Source: Capsulimonas sp. | GTDB lineage: Bacteria; Armatimonadota; Armatimonadia; Armatimonadales; Capsulimonadaceae | Assembly (NCBI GenBank): GCA_025963815.1 | Contig: JAOQAA010000589.1 | Coordinates: forward strand, 1 to 14,570 | Length of the DNA: 14,570 nt | Reading direction: 5' to 3' | In this document: in pieces, positions 1-7,176 of the stretch | Position numbering within the stretch: the stretch's first letter is position 1 | Layout: every line of letters starts with the position of its first letter | Made by a program: the position numbers and the translations under genes | The notes under the pieces: model-generated | What the model was told of the DNA's origin: nothing | Databases searched by the model: none | The model's input: only the letters and a program-made list of their open reading frames with translations

Positions 1-21
1 GCGCCCGTCGCGCAGGGTAAC

Positions 22-48
22 TCTCTTTCAGATACGATTTGAAAGAGG
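22..48 (+). promoter_or_regulatory. 5'-leader hairpin covering the ribosome binding site of the PRC-barrel gene
   Basis: CTCTTTCA at 23-30 is the exact reverse complement of TGAAAGAG at 40-47, with a 9-base loop; T22-G48 adds a wobble pair. The right arm contains most of the Shine-Dalgarno sequence GAGGA (45-49), which lies six bases before the ATG at 56. When folded, the stem would hide the ribosome binding site. Pairing is seen in the sequence; a regulatory role such as a thermosensor or protein-controlled switch is inference. Confidence 0.45.
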
Positions 49-55
49 ACATGCA

Positions 56-580
56 ATGACGACACGATCCGGACACAATCTGCGCGGGACAGCCATCGTC
101 GCCATGGATAATGGCGAGCGGCTGGGGCGCGTGGATGACCTGTTCTTTTCTCCCACGAATGGGGAACTGGAAGCGCTTTTGGTGGATGTGGGCGGGATGT
201 TTTCCAAACCGAGCCTGCTGCTTGCGGCGCAAATCTCCAGCATCGGCCCGGACGCCGTGGTGATCGCGGACCGTGAGGCGCTGATCCAAAATGGGCGTCT
301 GAGCGAAGAATCGCATGCGGTGCGCGGGGGTGAGATCGAAGATCGGCCGGTGCTGACGGTGGGCGGAACGGTGGTCGGGAAAGTCGCGGACGTCATGATC
401 GACCCGGAGACGCGGCAGGTAATTGGCTTCAGCCTTTCCACTGGCCTGATCGACAACACGCTGCATGGCCGCCCCTCGCTGCCGTTTTCTCTGGTACAAT
501 CCTTGGGAAAAGACAGTTTGGTGGTAACCTCCGATTATGATCCCAAAGCGCCCGAACATCACATTCCGCTCGCCAAGTAG
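56..580 (+). CDS. PRC-barrel domain protein with two PRC domains
   Basis: This 174-residue protein has two PRC-barrel-like halves. The first (about residues 8-80) carries G-x-R-L-G-R-V-D-D-L-F-F and a strand pattern ending LLAAQISSIGPDAVVI. The second (about 97-165) carries VGGTVVGKVADVMIDPETRQ and ends SLVVTSDYD. PRC-barrels are small all-beta folds found in RimM, photosynthetic reaction centre subunit H and many uncharacterised bacterial proteins, where they mediate protein or RNA contacts. No signal peptide or membrane segment is visible, so it is probably cytoplasmic. The start is set by GAGGA at 45-49. The next gene begins inside its last 44 bases, so the two are probably co-transcribed and translationally coupled. 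The exact function is unknown; the family call is fairly secure, the role is not. Confidence 0.8.
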   Translation: MTTRSGHNLRGTAIVAMDNGERLGRVDDLFFSPTNGELEALLVDVGGMFSKPSLLLAAQISSIGPDAVVIADREALIQNGRLSEESHAVRGGEIEDRPVLTVGGTVVGKVADVMIDPETRQVIGFSLSTGLIDNTLHGRPSLPFSLVQSLGKDSLVVTSDYDPKAPEHHIPLAK

Positions 581-1283
581 CTTCGCCGCGCTGCCTTTAA
601 TCTTCCTTGGACTGCTGTCGGCGGGATGCGCAAGCGTTTCGCCGCAGCGCATCGCGGAGCGCAAGATTTCCGGCGCGCTGCCGCATATGCTCGGCCCCGC
701 CCAAAAGTACGATGTCCACGTTTCCGGCGATACGTTCGCCCTCGCCCGAGGCCGCGCCAAGCAAGTTCGGATCGCCGGAAGCCAGGTGCAGCTCACGCCA
801 TCACTTACCATGGACACGCTCAACCTAAACGCCACTGACCTCTCATTCGACACCAAAGCCCATATCCTGCAAAAGATCGGCGCTTTAGATTTTGACGGCT
901 CGCTCAGTCAGGAAAATCTCACACGCTATCTCTCCCAAGTCAAAGGCAAGGCATCCGGCCTGCAAGTGACCCTGCGCGACAGCAGCCTGGAAGCCGCCGT
1001 CCCCGTCTCGCCCCTCGGCATCCAAACCACCGTGCGGCTCAGCGGCAATCTGACCCCGCACCCCGGCGAGCCAAATAAGCTTGATTTTCAAGCCGATGGC
1101 GGACATCTGGGGATCGTCCCGCTTCCGGCGTCATTGTTAAATTTAGCGCTGGACCGATTGAACCCGGTGCTGGATTTGAGTGGAGTGAGGATTCCGCTGT
1201 CGGTGACAAGCGCGACGGTGGAGCATGGGGAATTGAAAGTGCGGGGGGCGGCGGAAATATCTGGAGGCATATCCCCACGCTAG
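537..1283 (+). CDS. DUF2993 (LmeA-like) family lipoprotein
   Basis: This 248-residue protein starts with a lipoprotein-type signal: basic N-region (KRP..R), hydrophobic core AALPLIFLGLL, then S-A-G-C with Cys31 as the likely lipidated residue. The -3 position is Ser rather than the usual Leu, so the lipobox is slightly atypical. The rest is beta-rich with alternating hydrophobics and resembles DUF2993/LmeA proteins: AERKISGAL near residue 40, repeated L-x-x-x-D-L/A-T-L-R-D strands, and a closing 'P-V-L-D-L-S-G-V-R-I-P-L-S-V-T' segment followed by 'G-E-L-K-V-R-G-A-A'. Family members are exported beta-sandwich proteins thought to bind lipid; mycobacterial LmeA is implicated in lipomannan synthesis. 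The start ATG lies inside the upstream PRC-barrel gene in another frame and has a poor ribosome binding site of its own (GGTGGTAA region), suggesting coupling. The family assignment is moderate, based on pattern only. Confidence 0.7.
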   Translation: MIPKRPNITFRSPSSFAALPLIFLGLLSAGCASVSPQRIAERKISGALPHMLGPAQKYDVHVSGDTFALARGRAKQVRIAGSQVQLTPSLTMDTLNLNATDLSFDTKAHILQKIGALDFDGSLSQENLTRYLSQVKGKASGLQVTLRDSSLEAAVPVSPLGIQTTVRLSGNLTPHPGEPNKLDFQADGGHLGIVPLPASLLNLALDRLNPVLDLSGVRIPLSVTSATVEHGELKVRGAAEISGGISPR

Positions 1284-1287
1284 GGCA

Positions 1288-1321
1288 AGGGGCGCCGGCG
1301 GTTTCAACCGCCGGCGCCCCT
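1288..1321. terminator. GC-rich hairpin between convergent genes, likely bidirectional terminator
   Basis: GGGGCGCCGGCGG (1289-1301) pairs perfectly with CCGCCGGCGCCCC (1308-1320) around a TTTCAA loop; A1288-T1321 extends the stem to 14 bp. It starts five bases after the stop of the lipoprotein gene and lies 32 bases from the stop of the convergent DUF1854 gene. There is no clear T-run on either side, so if it terminates it is not a canonical U-tract terminator. Confidence 0.65.
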
Positions 1322-1353
1322 AGGATTGCGTACCCTGCTAACCATCGCGCTCC

Positions 1354-1902
1354 TCACATCACCTTCGACAGCACGAAGTAAGCCTTATTCCCATACGCCG
1401 TAATATCCGGAAATTCATACCGTCCGCCCTCGCTGTCCACCAGCATCATCCGATGATAACCCAGTGAGAACGAATTGTCCCGCAGGCTGCGTACGACGAA
1501 GCGGGCGGGGCCGCGGTCGGTTTCCACGTCGAAGGTCGCGGAGCCTGATTTCTCGGAGACGCTTTTGACTTTGGTGACCTTGGGCGTGAAGTAGCGCCGA
1601 TCCAAAGCCGTCTGAGCGAGGGCGCGGGATTCGGCGTCCAGCTCTTTCAAGTCACGGATGATACCGATGTCTTCGTCTTCTTCATCGCGCAGGCCGATGT
1701 AGTGGGCGGGATCGGAAAAGGGGAAGGCGCGGGCGATGCGGACAGAGAGCCAGCTCAGTTCCCCTTCGATGGTTAGGCGGATCGCGGCGTCACCGGGGGC
1801 GCTGTGAAAGAGTTGCACTTGCGATGGTTCGAGAAAACGGATCGCGAAGGGGTTGCGCTCTTCGGCTGCTTCGGCTCCTGGCGTTTCGATATTAGAGCTC
1901 AT
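1354..1902 (-). CDS. DUF1854 domain protein, partner of the adjacent ABC exporter
   Basis: This 182-residue soluble protein without signal peptide matches the DUF1854 pattern: 'V-R-I-A-R-A-F-P-F-S-D-P-x-x-Y-I-G-L-R-D' around residues 54-73, 'D-I-G-I-I-R-D-L' at 78-85, 'D-R-R-Y-F-T-P-K-V' around 121-129, 'V-E-T-D-R-G-P-A-R-F-V-V' around 146-157, and 'V-D-S-E-G-G-R-Y-E-F-P-D' near the end. DUF1854 genes typically sit beside a dedicated ABC transporter and some are annotated as cyanophycin-metabolism associated. Here the ATG overlaps the end of the ABC transporter gene by 11 bases, with AGAGGTGA nine bases upstream inside that gene, so the two are surely one transcription unit. No cphA, cphB or other cyanophycin gene is in the window, so the substrate is open. 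Biochemical function of the family is not established. Confidence 0.8.
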   Translation of the reverse strand: MSSNIETPGAEAAEERNPFAIRFLEPSQVQLFHSAPGDAAIRLTIEGELSWLSVRIARAFPFSDPAHYIGLRDEEDEDIGIIRDLKELDAESRALAQTALDRRYFTPKVTKVKSVSEKSGSATFDVETDRGPARFVVRSLRDNSFSLGYHRMMLVDSEGGRYEFPDITAYGNKAYFVLSKVM

Positions 1903-4141
1903 TGATCTGGTTCACCTCTCGCTGCAAATCGACCAGCTTACGGAATGTGCCGTCGGGCTTGGCGAGCAGTTCGTCGTGCGTGCCGAGTTCGGCCAGTTTG
2001 CCGCGCTCGATCACCATCAGGCGATTGGCGTTGCGCAGCGTGGAAAGACGGTGCGCGATGGCGAAGGTGGTCCGGCCCGCGACGAGGCGGGCGATGGCGT
2101 CCTGAATTTTCTTCTCGGTCTGTGTGTCCACCGACGCCGTGGCTTCGTCCAGAATTAAGATCCGTGGATCGTGCAGGATGGCGCGGGCGATGGAGATACG
2201 CTGGCGCTCGCCGCCCGAAAGACGCGCGCCGCGCTCGCCGACAAATGTATCGTAGCCGTCGGGGAACCGCATGATGAACTCATGCGCATTCGCTGCCTTA
2301 GCCGCCTGCATGATCTCTTCCGGAGCGGCGTCTGGGCGCGCGTACTTGATGTTGTCGGCGATCGAGCCGGGGAACAGATACGGCTCCTGAAGCACGACGC
2401 CGATCTGGCGGCGCAGGTCGCCCAGATCGATATTACGAATATCGACGCCGTCGATCAAAATCGCGCCTTCTTTGACGTCGTAGAAGCGCGAAAGGAGGTT
2501 GATGATCGTGGACTTGCCGGCGCCGGAGTGGCCGACCAGTCCGATCATCTCGCCCGCCTTGACATCGATGGAGACCCCGTCGAGCACCGGCTGGTTCTTG
2601 TCGTAGGAAAAACGAACGCTGCGCAGTTCGACATGGCCTTCGATGCGGGGCATTCGGACGGCGTTCTCCACGCTCTTGATATCGGGTTCAGCGTCGATCA
2701 CTTCGAAGACGCGCTCCGCGCTTGCGGTCGAACGAGACATCCAGTCGGCGATACGCGTCATGCCCTGGAGCGGTCCCAGCAGCATCGCCGTATAGGAGAG
2801 GAACATGCCCAGCACACCCAGGGTCATGCCTTCGGACGGTTTATTGCTGAAGTTCGAGAAGACTTCGCGGCCGCCGACTAGCCAGATCACATAGACGCCC
2901 AGCGTTGTCACAAACTCGATCATTGGGAAGTAGGTCGCTACGCCCATATCGTAGTAAGAAGTCGCGTCGCGCAGTTTGGCCGAGCGGTCCTCGAACTGAT
3001 CCTTTTCGCGCTCTTCCTGCGCGAAGGCTTTCACGACGCGCACGCCGGAGAGCACAGAGGTCAGTGAGGCCGAGAGGTTGCTGCGCAGGTGATAGAGGCG
3101 CACCAAGCGTCCGCGCAGCCGCTTCCAGGTCGCCTGGACTAAGTAGACGGTGATCGGAACGGGGATCAGCACCAGCAGCGTCAGCAGCCAGTTGTACCGA
3201 AACATGATCACCAGAATTCCGACGATGGTGAGCGAGTTGACCAGAAAGAACTGGATTCCGTCAACCATGAAGTTTTGCAGCTCGTTGACGTCCTGGGTGA
3301 CGCGCGCGAGCAGCGACCCCGTTTGACGCTTGTCATAATAACCGAGCGAAAGCTCTTGAAGACGGTTGTACGCCTGCGTTCGCAGCACATACACCATTCG
3401 GTTGGAGATCCAGGCGGCGAGTCGGCCACGCCAGATCGTCAGCGCCCGTGAGAGGATACTGACCAGGATCAAGCCGAAGACGATCCCGCCGATCCAGTCG
3501 AAGTGCTTGTGCGGCACGAGGACTTCGTCGGTGAGCTTCTGCTGGAAGATCGGGGGAATGACGCTGACCGCCGTCCCGGCGAGCATCAGCACGGCGATCA
3601 GAATACACTGCGTCCGGAATGGCATGGCATAGCCGAGGAGACGCAGCAGCACGGCGCGCTTGTCCACGCACTTAATGCAGACATTGGTGTCGTCGGGCAG
3701 CGGGTCGCCGCACTTGGGGCAGACCTTGCGCTCGACATCAGCGGCGGATGTTTCCGGGATCGCCTCTTCCTTGGCGATCGCCTCAAGCGCCCGCGCCGCT
3801 GCGCCGAACTTGGGCGCCAGGGCGGCCGAGAAGCGCAGGGCCTCCACGACGCCGCCCGATTTCGTATCGATCAGCAGCGCGCCGCTGCCCACGAGCGTGT
3901 CCACCCGCACCGCGCGGATCTGCTCCAGCGGCAGCTCCAGATCGCGGCTCACGCCGCCCTTCGCCACGGTCGCCACGGTAACCGCGCGGCGGTCCGCGAT
4001 CAGCCAGCGCTCTCCGAAGCTCCCGTCGAGTCCGATATCTCCGGCCATGGACACCAGCGTGCCGTCAACCAGCTCTTCTCCATCCCGCACTCCGCCAAGC
4101 GTCGCGCGCACGGCGTCGGGGAGATCGTCTAATAATGCCAA
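1892..4141 (-). CDS. ABC exporter (fused permease-ATPase) with N-terminal PH-like and zinc-ribbon extension
   Basis: This 749-residue half-transporter has an extended N-terminus. Residues 25-122 look like a bacterial PH-like domain (WLIADRRAVTV, LPLEQIRAVRV, GSGALLID). Cys141, Cys144, Cys155 and Cys158 (CPKC...CIKC) form a probable zinc ribbon. Six membrane helices follow at about 175-200, 213-233, 295-314, 317-337, 405-425 and 438-458, then the ATPase: Walker A GHSGAGKST (537-545), Q-loop Gln585, signature LSGGE (641-645), Walker B ILILDE (661-666) and H-loop His697. It should work as a dimer exporting an unknown substrate. The start codon is TTG, preceded by GGGAAGG nine bases upstream; the next Met (residue 32) would cut the PH-like domain. 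DUF1854 follows with an 11-base overlap. The upstream region is shared with the divergent deacetylase; no convincing minus-strand promoter was seen. Confidence 0.88.
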   Translation of the reverse strand: MALLDDLPDAVRATLGGVRDGEELVDGTLVSMAGDIGLDGSFGERWLIADRRAVTVATVAKGGVSRDLELPLEQIRAVRVDTLVGSGALLIDTKSGGVVEALRFSAALAPKFGAAARALEAIAKEEAIPETSAADVERKVCPKCGDPLPDDTNVCIKCVDKRAVLLRLLGYAMPFRTQCILIAVLMLAGTAVSVIPPIFQQKLTDEVLVPHKHFDWIGGIVFGLILVSILSRALTIWRGRLAAWISNRMVYVLRTQAYNRLQELSLGYYDKRQTGSLLARVTQDVNELQNFMVDGIQFFLVNSLTIVGILVIMFRYNWLLTLLVLIPVPITVYLVQATWKRLRGRLVRLYHLRSNLSASLTSVLSGVRVVKAFAQEEREKDQFEDRSAKLRDATSYYDMGVATYFPMIEFVTTLGVYVIWLVGGREVFSNFSNKPSEGMTLGVLGMFLSYTAMLLGPLQGMTRIADWMSRSTASAERVFEVIDAEPDIKSVENAVRMPRIEGHVELRSVRFSYDKNQPVLDGVSIDVKAGEMIGLVGHSGAGKSTIINLLSRFYDVKEGAILIDGVDIRNIDLGDLRRQIGVVLQEPYLFPGSIADNIKYARPDAAPEEIMQAAKAANAHEFIMRFPDGYDTFVGERGARLSGGERQRISIARAILHDPRILILDEATASVDTQTEKKIQDAIARLVAGRTTFAIAHRLSTLRNANRLMVIERGKLAELGTHDELLAKPDGTFRKLVDLQREVNQINEL

Positions 4142-4299
4142 AAAAACTTACCTTCCCAGCGTCCCGACCTTGGACGCGACAGCATCGATAATCCACATCT
4201 TCAGCGTGCGAATCGCTCAGAACTCGGCGCTTACCCTTTATTATGACACCGGAACGGGTGGAAAAGGCTCTGTGAAAACGATTTCGGAGCAGACGGGCA

Positions 4300-4328
4300 T
4301 TGCGAACAGGACCTTTTTATTCTATAAT
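4300..4328 (+). promoter_or_regulatory. Sigma70-type promoter of the polysaccharide deacetylase gene
   Basis: TTGCGA (4300-4305, four of six consensus positions) and a perfect TATAAT (4323-4328) are separated by exactly 17 bases. Transcription would start near 4335, giving a leader of about 44 bases. This is in the 237-base intergenic stretch (4142-4378) between the divergent ABC exporter and deacetylase genes, which is otherwise without recognisable features. Confidence 0.6.
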
Positions 4329-4378
4329 ATCGCCGTATTAATATCGAAATGTTGCATATCAGACGCGAGGCGTGAAGG

Positions 4379-5329
4379 ATGCCTGCGTACCTCCACTTTC
4401 CTTTATCAGATCAAATGAGTTACAAATATTTTTGGCGGCCCATCGTCCCAATGCTGACAGCTGCCGTCCTTATATCGCCCGTGCACGCCGCAGGCAAACG
4501 CCCGCTGGCATTCCGTGAGAAGATGCAGCCGATGACCCGGCCCGGCCACGCCGATGACAACCCTACCGCTGTCGACCGTATTCGCAAGACGGCTCCAGGC
4601 GCCTTTTTGAACTCGGCGGAAATCCCGCAGTCGCAGGTCGAGCTGCTGGCGAAGGACACCTATGAGAAGTCCCGTGGCTATCGGTTAAACAAGATCATCC
4701 GCGGCAATATGGACCGCAAAGAGATCGCGCTGACATTCGACGACGGTCCGCACGAGGGGTACACGCTCAAGCTTCTCCAAATATTGAAACAGACGCATAC
4801 GCCCGCGACGTTCTTCGTTGTGGGAAAGCAAGTAGAGAAGTTTCCGACATTAGTTCAGCTGGAAGTGATTGAAGGCCATGAAGTCGGCGATCACACGTAC
4901 GACCACGTCAATTTGAACGAGCTGACGCCGGAGATGGTGGAGTATGAGATTGATCAATGCGACCGCGCGATCAAGCGGGTGACCGGCTCATCGGTCCGCT
5001 TCTTCCGCCCGCCCGGCGGCAATTACAACAAGACCGTGCTGAGCGCCGCTTCCCGGCGCGGCTACATCACGGCGCTCTGGACCGATGACCCCGGCGACTG
5101 GGCGCGCATTCCCGGCGACGTGATTCTCCAGCGCTCTCTCGACCGTCTCGAAAACGGCGCGATTCTTCTTCTTCATGATGGAATTCAGGAGACGCTTGAT
5201 ATTTTGCCGCAGCTCATCAGCGAGGCGCGCGCGCGTGGATATAAATTCGTCACGCTTAGCCAGTTGGCGATGAACCGGGACAAAAAAGACATAGAGCCGA
5301 TGATCGTGGGGAAGACAAAGAAGTTTTAA
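4379..5329 (+). CDS. Exported polysaccharide deacetylase (NodB homology domain)
   Basis: This 316-residue carbohydrate esterase family 4 enzyme should remove acetyl groups from an N-acetylated polysaccharide such as peptidoglycan or chitin-like glycan outside the cytoplasm. All NodB motifs are visible: T-F-D-D-G-P (119-124, base Asp121, metal Asp122), H-T-Y-D-H (172-176, metal His172 and His176), R-P-P-G-G (210-214), D-D-P-G-D-W (236-241), and L-L-L-H-D-G (263-268, His266). A signal sequence lies at about residues 18-38 (hydrophobic core ending SPVHAAG). The ATG at 4379 has GAGG eight bases upstream; an internal ATG at 4415 would give a more standard signal peptide but has no ribosome binding site. 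The last codon is followed directly by a stop lying in the first bases of a long inverted repeat. The enzymatic class is secure; the glycan substrate is not known. Confidence 0.9.
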   Translation: MPAYLHFPLSDQMSYKYFWRPIVPMLTAAVLISPVHAAGKRPLAFREKMQPMTRPGHADDNPTAVDRIRKTAPGAFLNSAEIPQSQVELLAKDTYEKSRGYRLNKIIRGNMDRKEIALTFDDGPHEGYTLKLLQILKQTHTPATFFVVGKQVEKFPTLVQLEVIEGHEVGDHTYDHVNLNELTPEMVEYEIDQCDRAIKRVTGSSVRFFRPPGGNYNKTVLSAASRRGYITALWTDDPGDWARIPGDVILQRSLDRLENGAILLLHDGIQETLDILPQLISEARARGYKFVTLSQLAMNRDKKDIEPMIVGKTKKF

Positions 5330-5471
5330 GATTCGGCCCCCTGCCCCCAATCCTGGGGGAGGAGATTGTCGCGGGTGTGTTCTTTCTCCTAATCCGGTTT
5401 ACCGGAAAAGAAGCAACAAACGATTACGCGAAACTCCTCCCCCAGGATTGGGGGCAGGGGGCCGAATCTTA
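5327..5471. repeat. Perfect 38-bp inverted repeat with structured 69-base centre
   Basis: Bases 5327-5364 and 5434-5471 are exact reverse complements over 38 bp. The centre also pairs: TCGCG (5369-5373) with CGCGA (5427-5431), TTCTTT (5380-5385) with AAAGAA (5407-5412), and TCCGG (5393-5397) with CCGGA (5402-5406) around TTTA. Each arm additionally contains its own small palindrome, CCCCC-AATCCT-GGGGG. The left arm begins on the stop codon of the deacetylase gene, and the right arm ends 25 bases from the stop of convergent cheB, so it can act as a bidirectional terminator. The size and layered pairing resemble miniature palindromic repeats. No transposase is nearby; copy number elsewhere in the genome cannot be seen. 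Confidence 0.8.
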
Positions 5472-5496
5472 GTTCGTGGCGTTAAACCCCGCGCGG

Positions 5497-6546
5497 CTAT
5501 TTGTGCGTGAGCAATCGCTCGGCGATGCATTGCAGCGGGAGGACATCCTGCACGCCGCCCTGGGCGATGGCTTCCTTGGGCATGCCGAAGACGACGCATG
5601 TCGCTTCGTCTTGTGCGACGGTGTAGGCGCCGGCGTCGCGCATGCGGCGCAGGCCGCGCGCGCCGTCGTCACCCATGCCGGTGAGGATTGCGGCGTTCAC
5701 ATTGCGGCCCGCGAGCGCGGCGCAGCTGTCGAAGAGCACATCGACCGAGGGGCGGTGGCGGTTGACCGGCGGGCCTTCGGCGACCCGGACGGAGTATTCG
5801 GCCCCCGATTTCAACAGGGACATGTGGAAGCTGCCAGGCGCCAGCAAGGCGTGGCCGGGCAGAACACGATCTCCGTTTTCCGCTTCTTTGACACGGATAT
5901 TGCAAAGACTATCCAGACGCTTGGCGTAGGACGCCGTGAAGCCGGGCGGCATATGCAGCACCATCACGATCCCGGGCGAGTTCGCCGGAAGCTGAGAGAG
6001 CACCTCCCGGATCGCTTCCGTGCCGCCGGTAGAGGCGCCGATCGCGATGATCCTGTTCGTTAGCTGATAGGCGGCCGCTCCCGAAAGGGCGGACGGCGCG
6101 GCGGCAAGGGGCCTTGCGGGCGCCGTTTTTGGAAGGACGCGCGCTCGCGCGGCGGCTTTTACCTTCTCAATAATTAGGTCTGCGCCGTCCGACACGCCAT
6201 TGAGGGTATCGAATGTCGGCTTGGCGAAGTAATCGATGGCGCCAAGCTCCAGCGCTCGGAGCGTCACATCGCAGCCGGCTTGCGTCAGCGATGAGACCAT
6301 GACGACGGGGGTGGGGCGGCCGCGCATTAGTTTTTCGAGAAACGTCAGACCATCCATGCGCGGCATCTCGACATCAAGAGTAATGACGTCGGGGGAGAGA
6401 GAGACGATTTTCTCTCGGGCGATGAATGGGTCCGACGCAGTCCCGACGATTTCAATCTCGGGGTCGGACGAAAGGATATGGCTAAGCAGCTGACGCATTG
6501 CGGCGCTGTCGTCCACAATGAGCGCTCGGATTTTCTTTCCAGACAT
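5497..6546 (-). CDS. cheB: CheB, receptor protein-glutamate methylesterase/glutaminase
   Basis: This 349-residue response regulator removes methyl groups from receptor glutamates once phosphorylated by CheA. The receiver domain (about 5-125) has Asp12 and Asp13, phospho-acceptor Asp58 (LDVEMPRMDG), Ser85/Ser86 and Lys109. A proline/alanine linker (about 138-160) leads to the methylesterase domain with the catalytic triad Ser172 (GASTGG), His198 (VLHMPPGF) and Asp294 (TGMGDDG). All expected residues are intact and length is normal for the family. The ATG is preceded by AAGAGG at good spacing. It is the last gene of the che operon, 33 bases after cheD, and ends just before the long inverted repeat that probably stops transcription. 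Confidence 0.97.
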   Translation of the reverse strand: MSGKKIRALIVDDSAAMRQLLSHILSSDPEIEIVGTASDPFIAREKIVSLSPDVITLDVEMPRMDGLTFLEKLMRGRPTPVVMVSSLTQAGCDVTLRALELGAIDYFAKPTFDTLNGVSDGADLIIEKVKAAARARVLPKTAPARPLAAAPSALSGAAAYQLTNRIIAIGASTGGTEAIREVLSQLPANSPGIVMVLHMPPGFTASYAKRLDSLCNIRVKEAENGDRVLPGHALLAPGSFHMSLLKSGAEYSVRVAEGPPVNRHRPSVDVLFDSCAALAGRNVNAAILTGMGDDGARGLRRMRDAGAYTVAQDEATCVVFGMPKEAIAQGGVQDVLPLQCIAERLLTHK

Positions 6547-6579
6547 AATGACCTCTTCGGGGCCTGCTTTTCAGGCAAT

Positions 6580-7176
6580 CTAAAACAGCGTGATATTGCT
6601 GTCATCACTGGGCGAAGGCTGCGGCGCCGGACGATCGGCGATCTTCTTTTCGCGCGCCACTTCGGCGGCCAGTGCCTGCTGATCGGACCCTGTCGATTCC
6701 AGACGCCGCAGGAGCGCACGGCCCGTGTCCGTGAAGAAGTAAACTTCTCTCGCCGCATAGCCGCCCAGATCCCGTGAGACGATGGGAATCTCTTCTGTCT
6801 CCAAAAAGCTTAGCGCAAATCGAATATTACTCTGCGGAACGCCTCCAGACGATTCCGCGATGCGCAGGACGTGCGCGCCTCCGAACACCTTCGCCTGAAG
6901 GCGACGCCGGTCCGCGCCGTGCCGCATGCAGTCATTGATTAGCAACTCCATCGCGTGCACGCCATAGCGTGCGCTGACAGCCTCGCCGCTGCTGCTTTCG
7001 GGCAGCATAAAGTGGTTGAGTCCCCCGACATTCGCGGCGGGGTCGTACAGCCCGACGGCGATGCACGATCCGAGAATCGTCCGTACGACCGTAGGCGCGC
7101 CGCTCGCGCAGACGCCGCCGATATGAATGGCGCGGCGGCGCCGCTCCCCAAACTCCTGCTCGTAACGCTTGTTCAC
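6580..7176 (-). CDS. cheD: CheD, chemoreceptor glutamine deamidase
   Basis: CheD converts specific receptor glutamines to glutamate and so prepares methylation sites. Counted from the chosen start the protein has 198 residues, with T-I-L-G-S-C (Thr33, catalytic Cys38) and N-H-F-M-L-P (catalytic His55), followed by the conserved 'Y-G-V-H-A-M-E-L-L-I-N' and 'A-K-V-F-G-G-A-H' segments. I chose the GTG at 7176 because it has GGAGA seven bases upstream and overlaps the cheR stop as GTGA; an upstream ATG at 7233 would add 19 unrelated residues inside cheR. The C-terminal part after about residue 150 is longer than a minimal CheD and ends D-D-S-N-I-T-L-F, almost the same tail as the partial MCP-like protein at 13737. 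Confidence 0.95.
   Translation of the reverse strand: MNKRYEQEFGERRRRAIHIGGVCASGAPTVVRTILGSCIAVGLYDPAANVGGLNHFMLPESSSGEAVSARYGVHAMELLINDCMRHGADRRRLQAKVFGGAHVLRIAESSGGVPQSNIRFALSFLETEEIPIVSRDLGGYAAREVYFFTDTGRALLRRLESTGSDQQALAAEVAREKKIADRPAPQPSPSDDSNITLF

Noticed and set aside
51..59. Two-codon upstream frame ATG-CAA-TGA overlapping the PRC-barrel start
   Set aside because: Only one base separates it from the GAGGA sequence, too close for initiation; the spacing fits the ATG at 56.
3660..4418. 252-codon plus-strand frame crossing the ABC transporter start, the intergenic region and the deacetylase start
   Set aside because: Mostly antisense to the transporter, Ser/Pro/Arg-biased, contains the deacetylase promoter and has no recognisable domain.
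5334..5362. G-quadruplex in the inverted repeat arms
   Set aside because: Each strand of an arm has only one or two adjacent runs of the same base, not four; perfect hairpin pairing is the better explanation.
6562..6576. Small hairpin GCCTG-CTTTT-CAGGC between cheD and cheB
   Set aside because: Five base pairs only, expected by chance, no T-run; not convincing as terminator.
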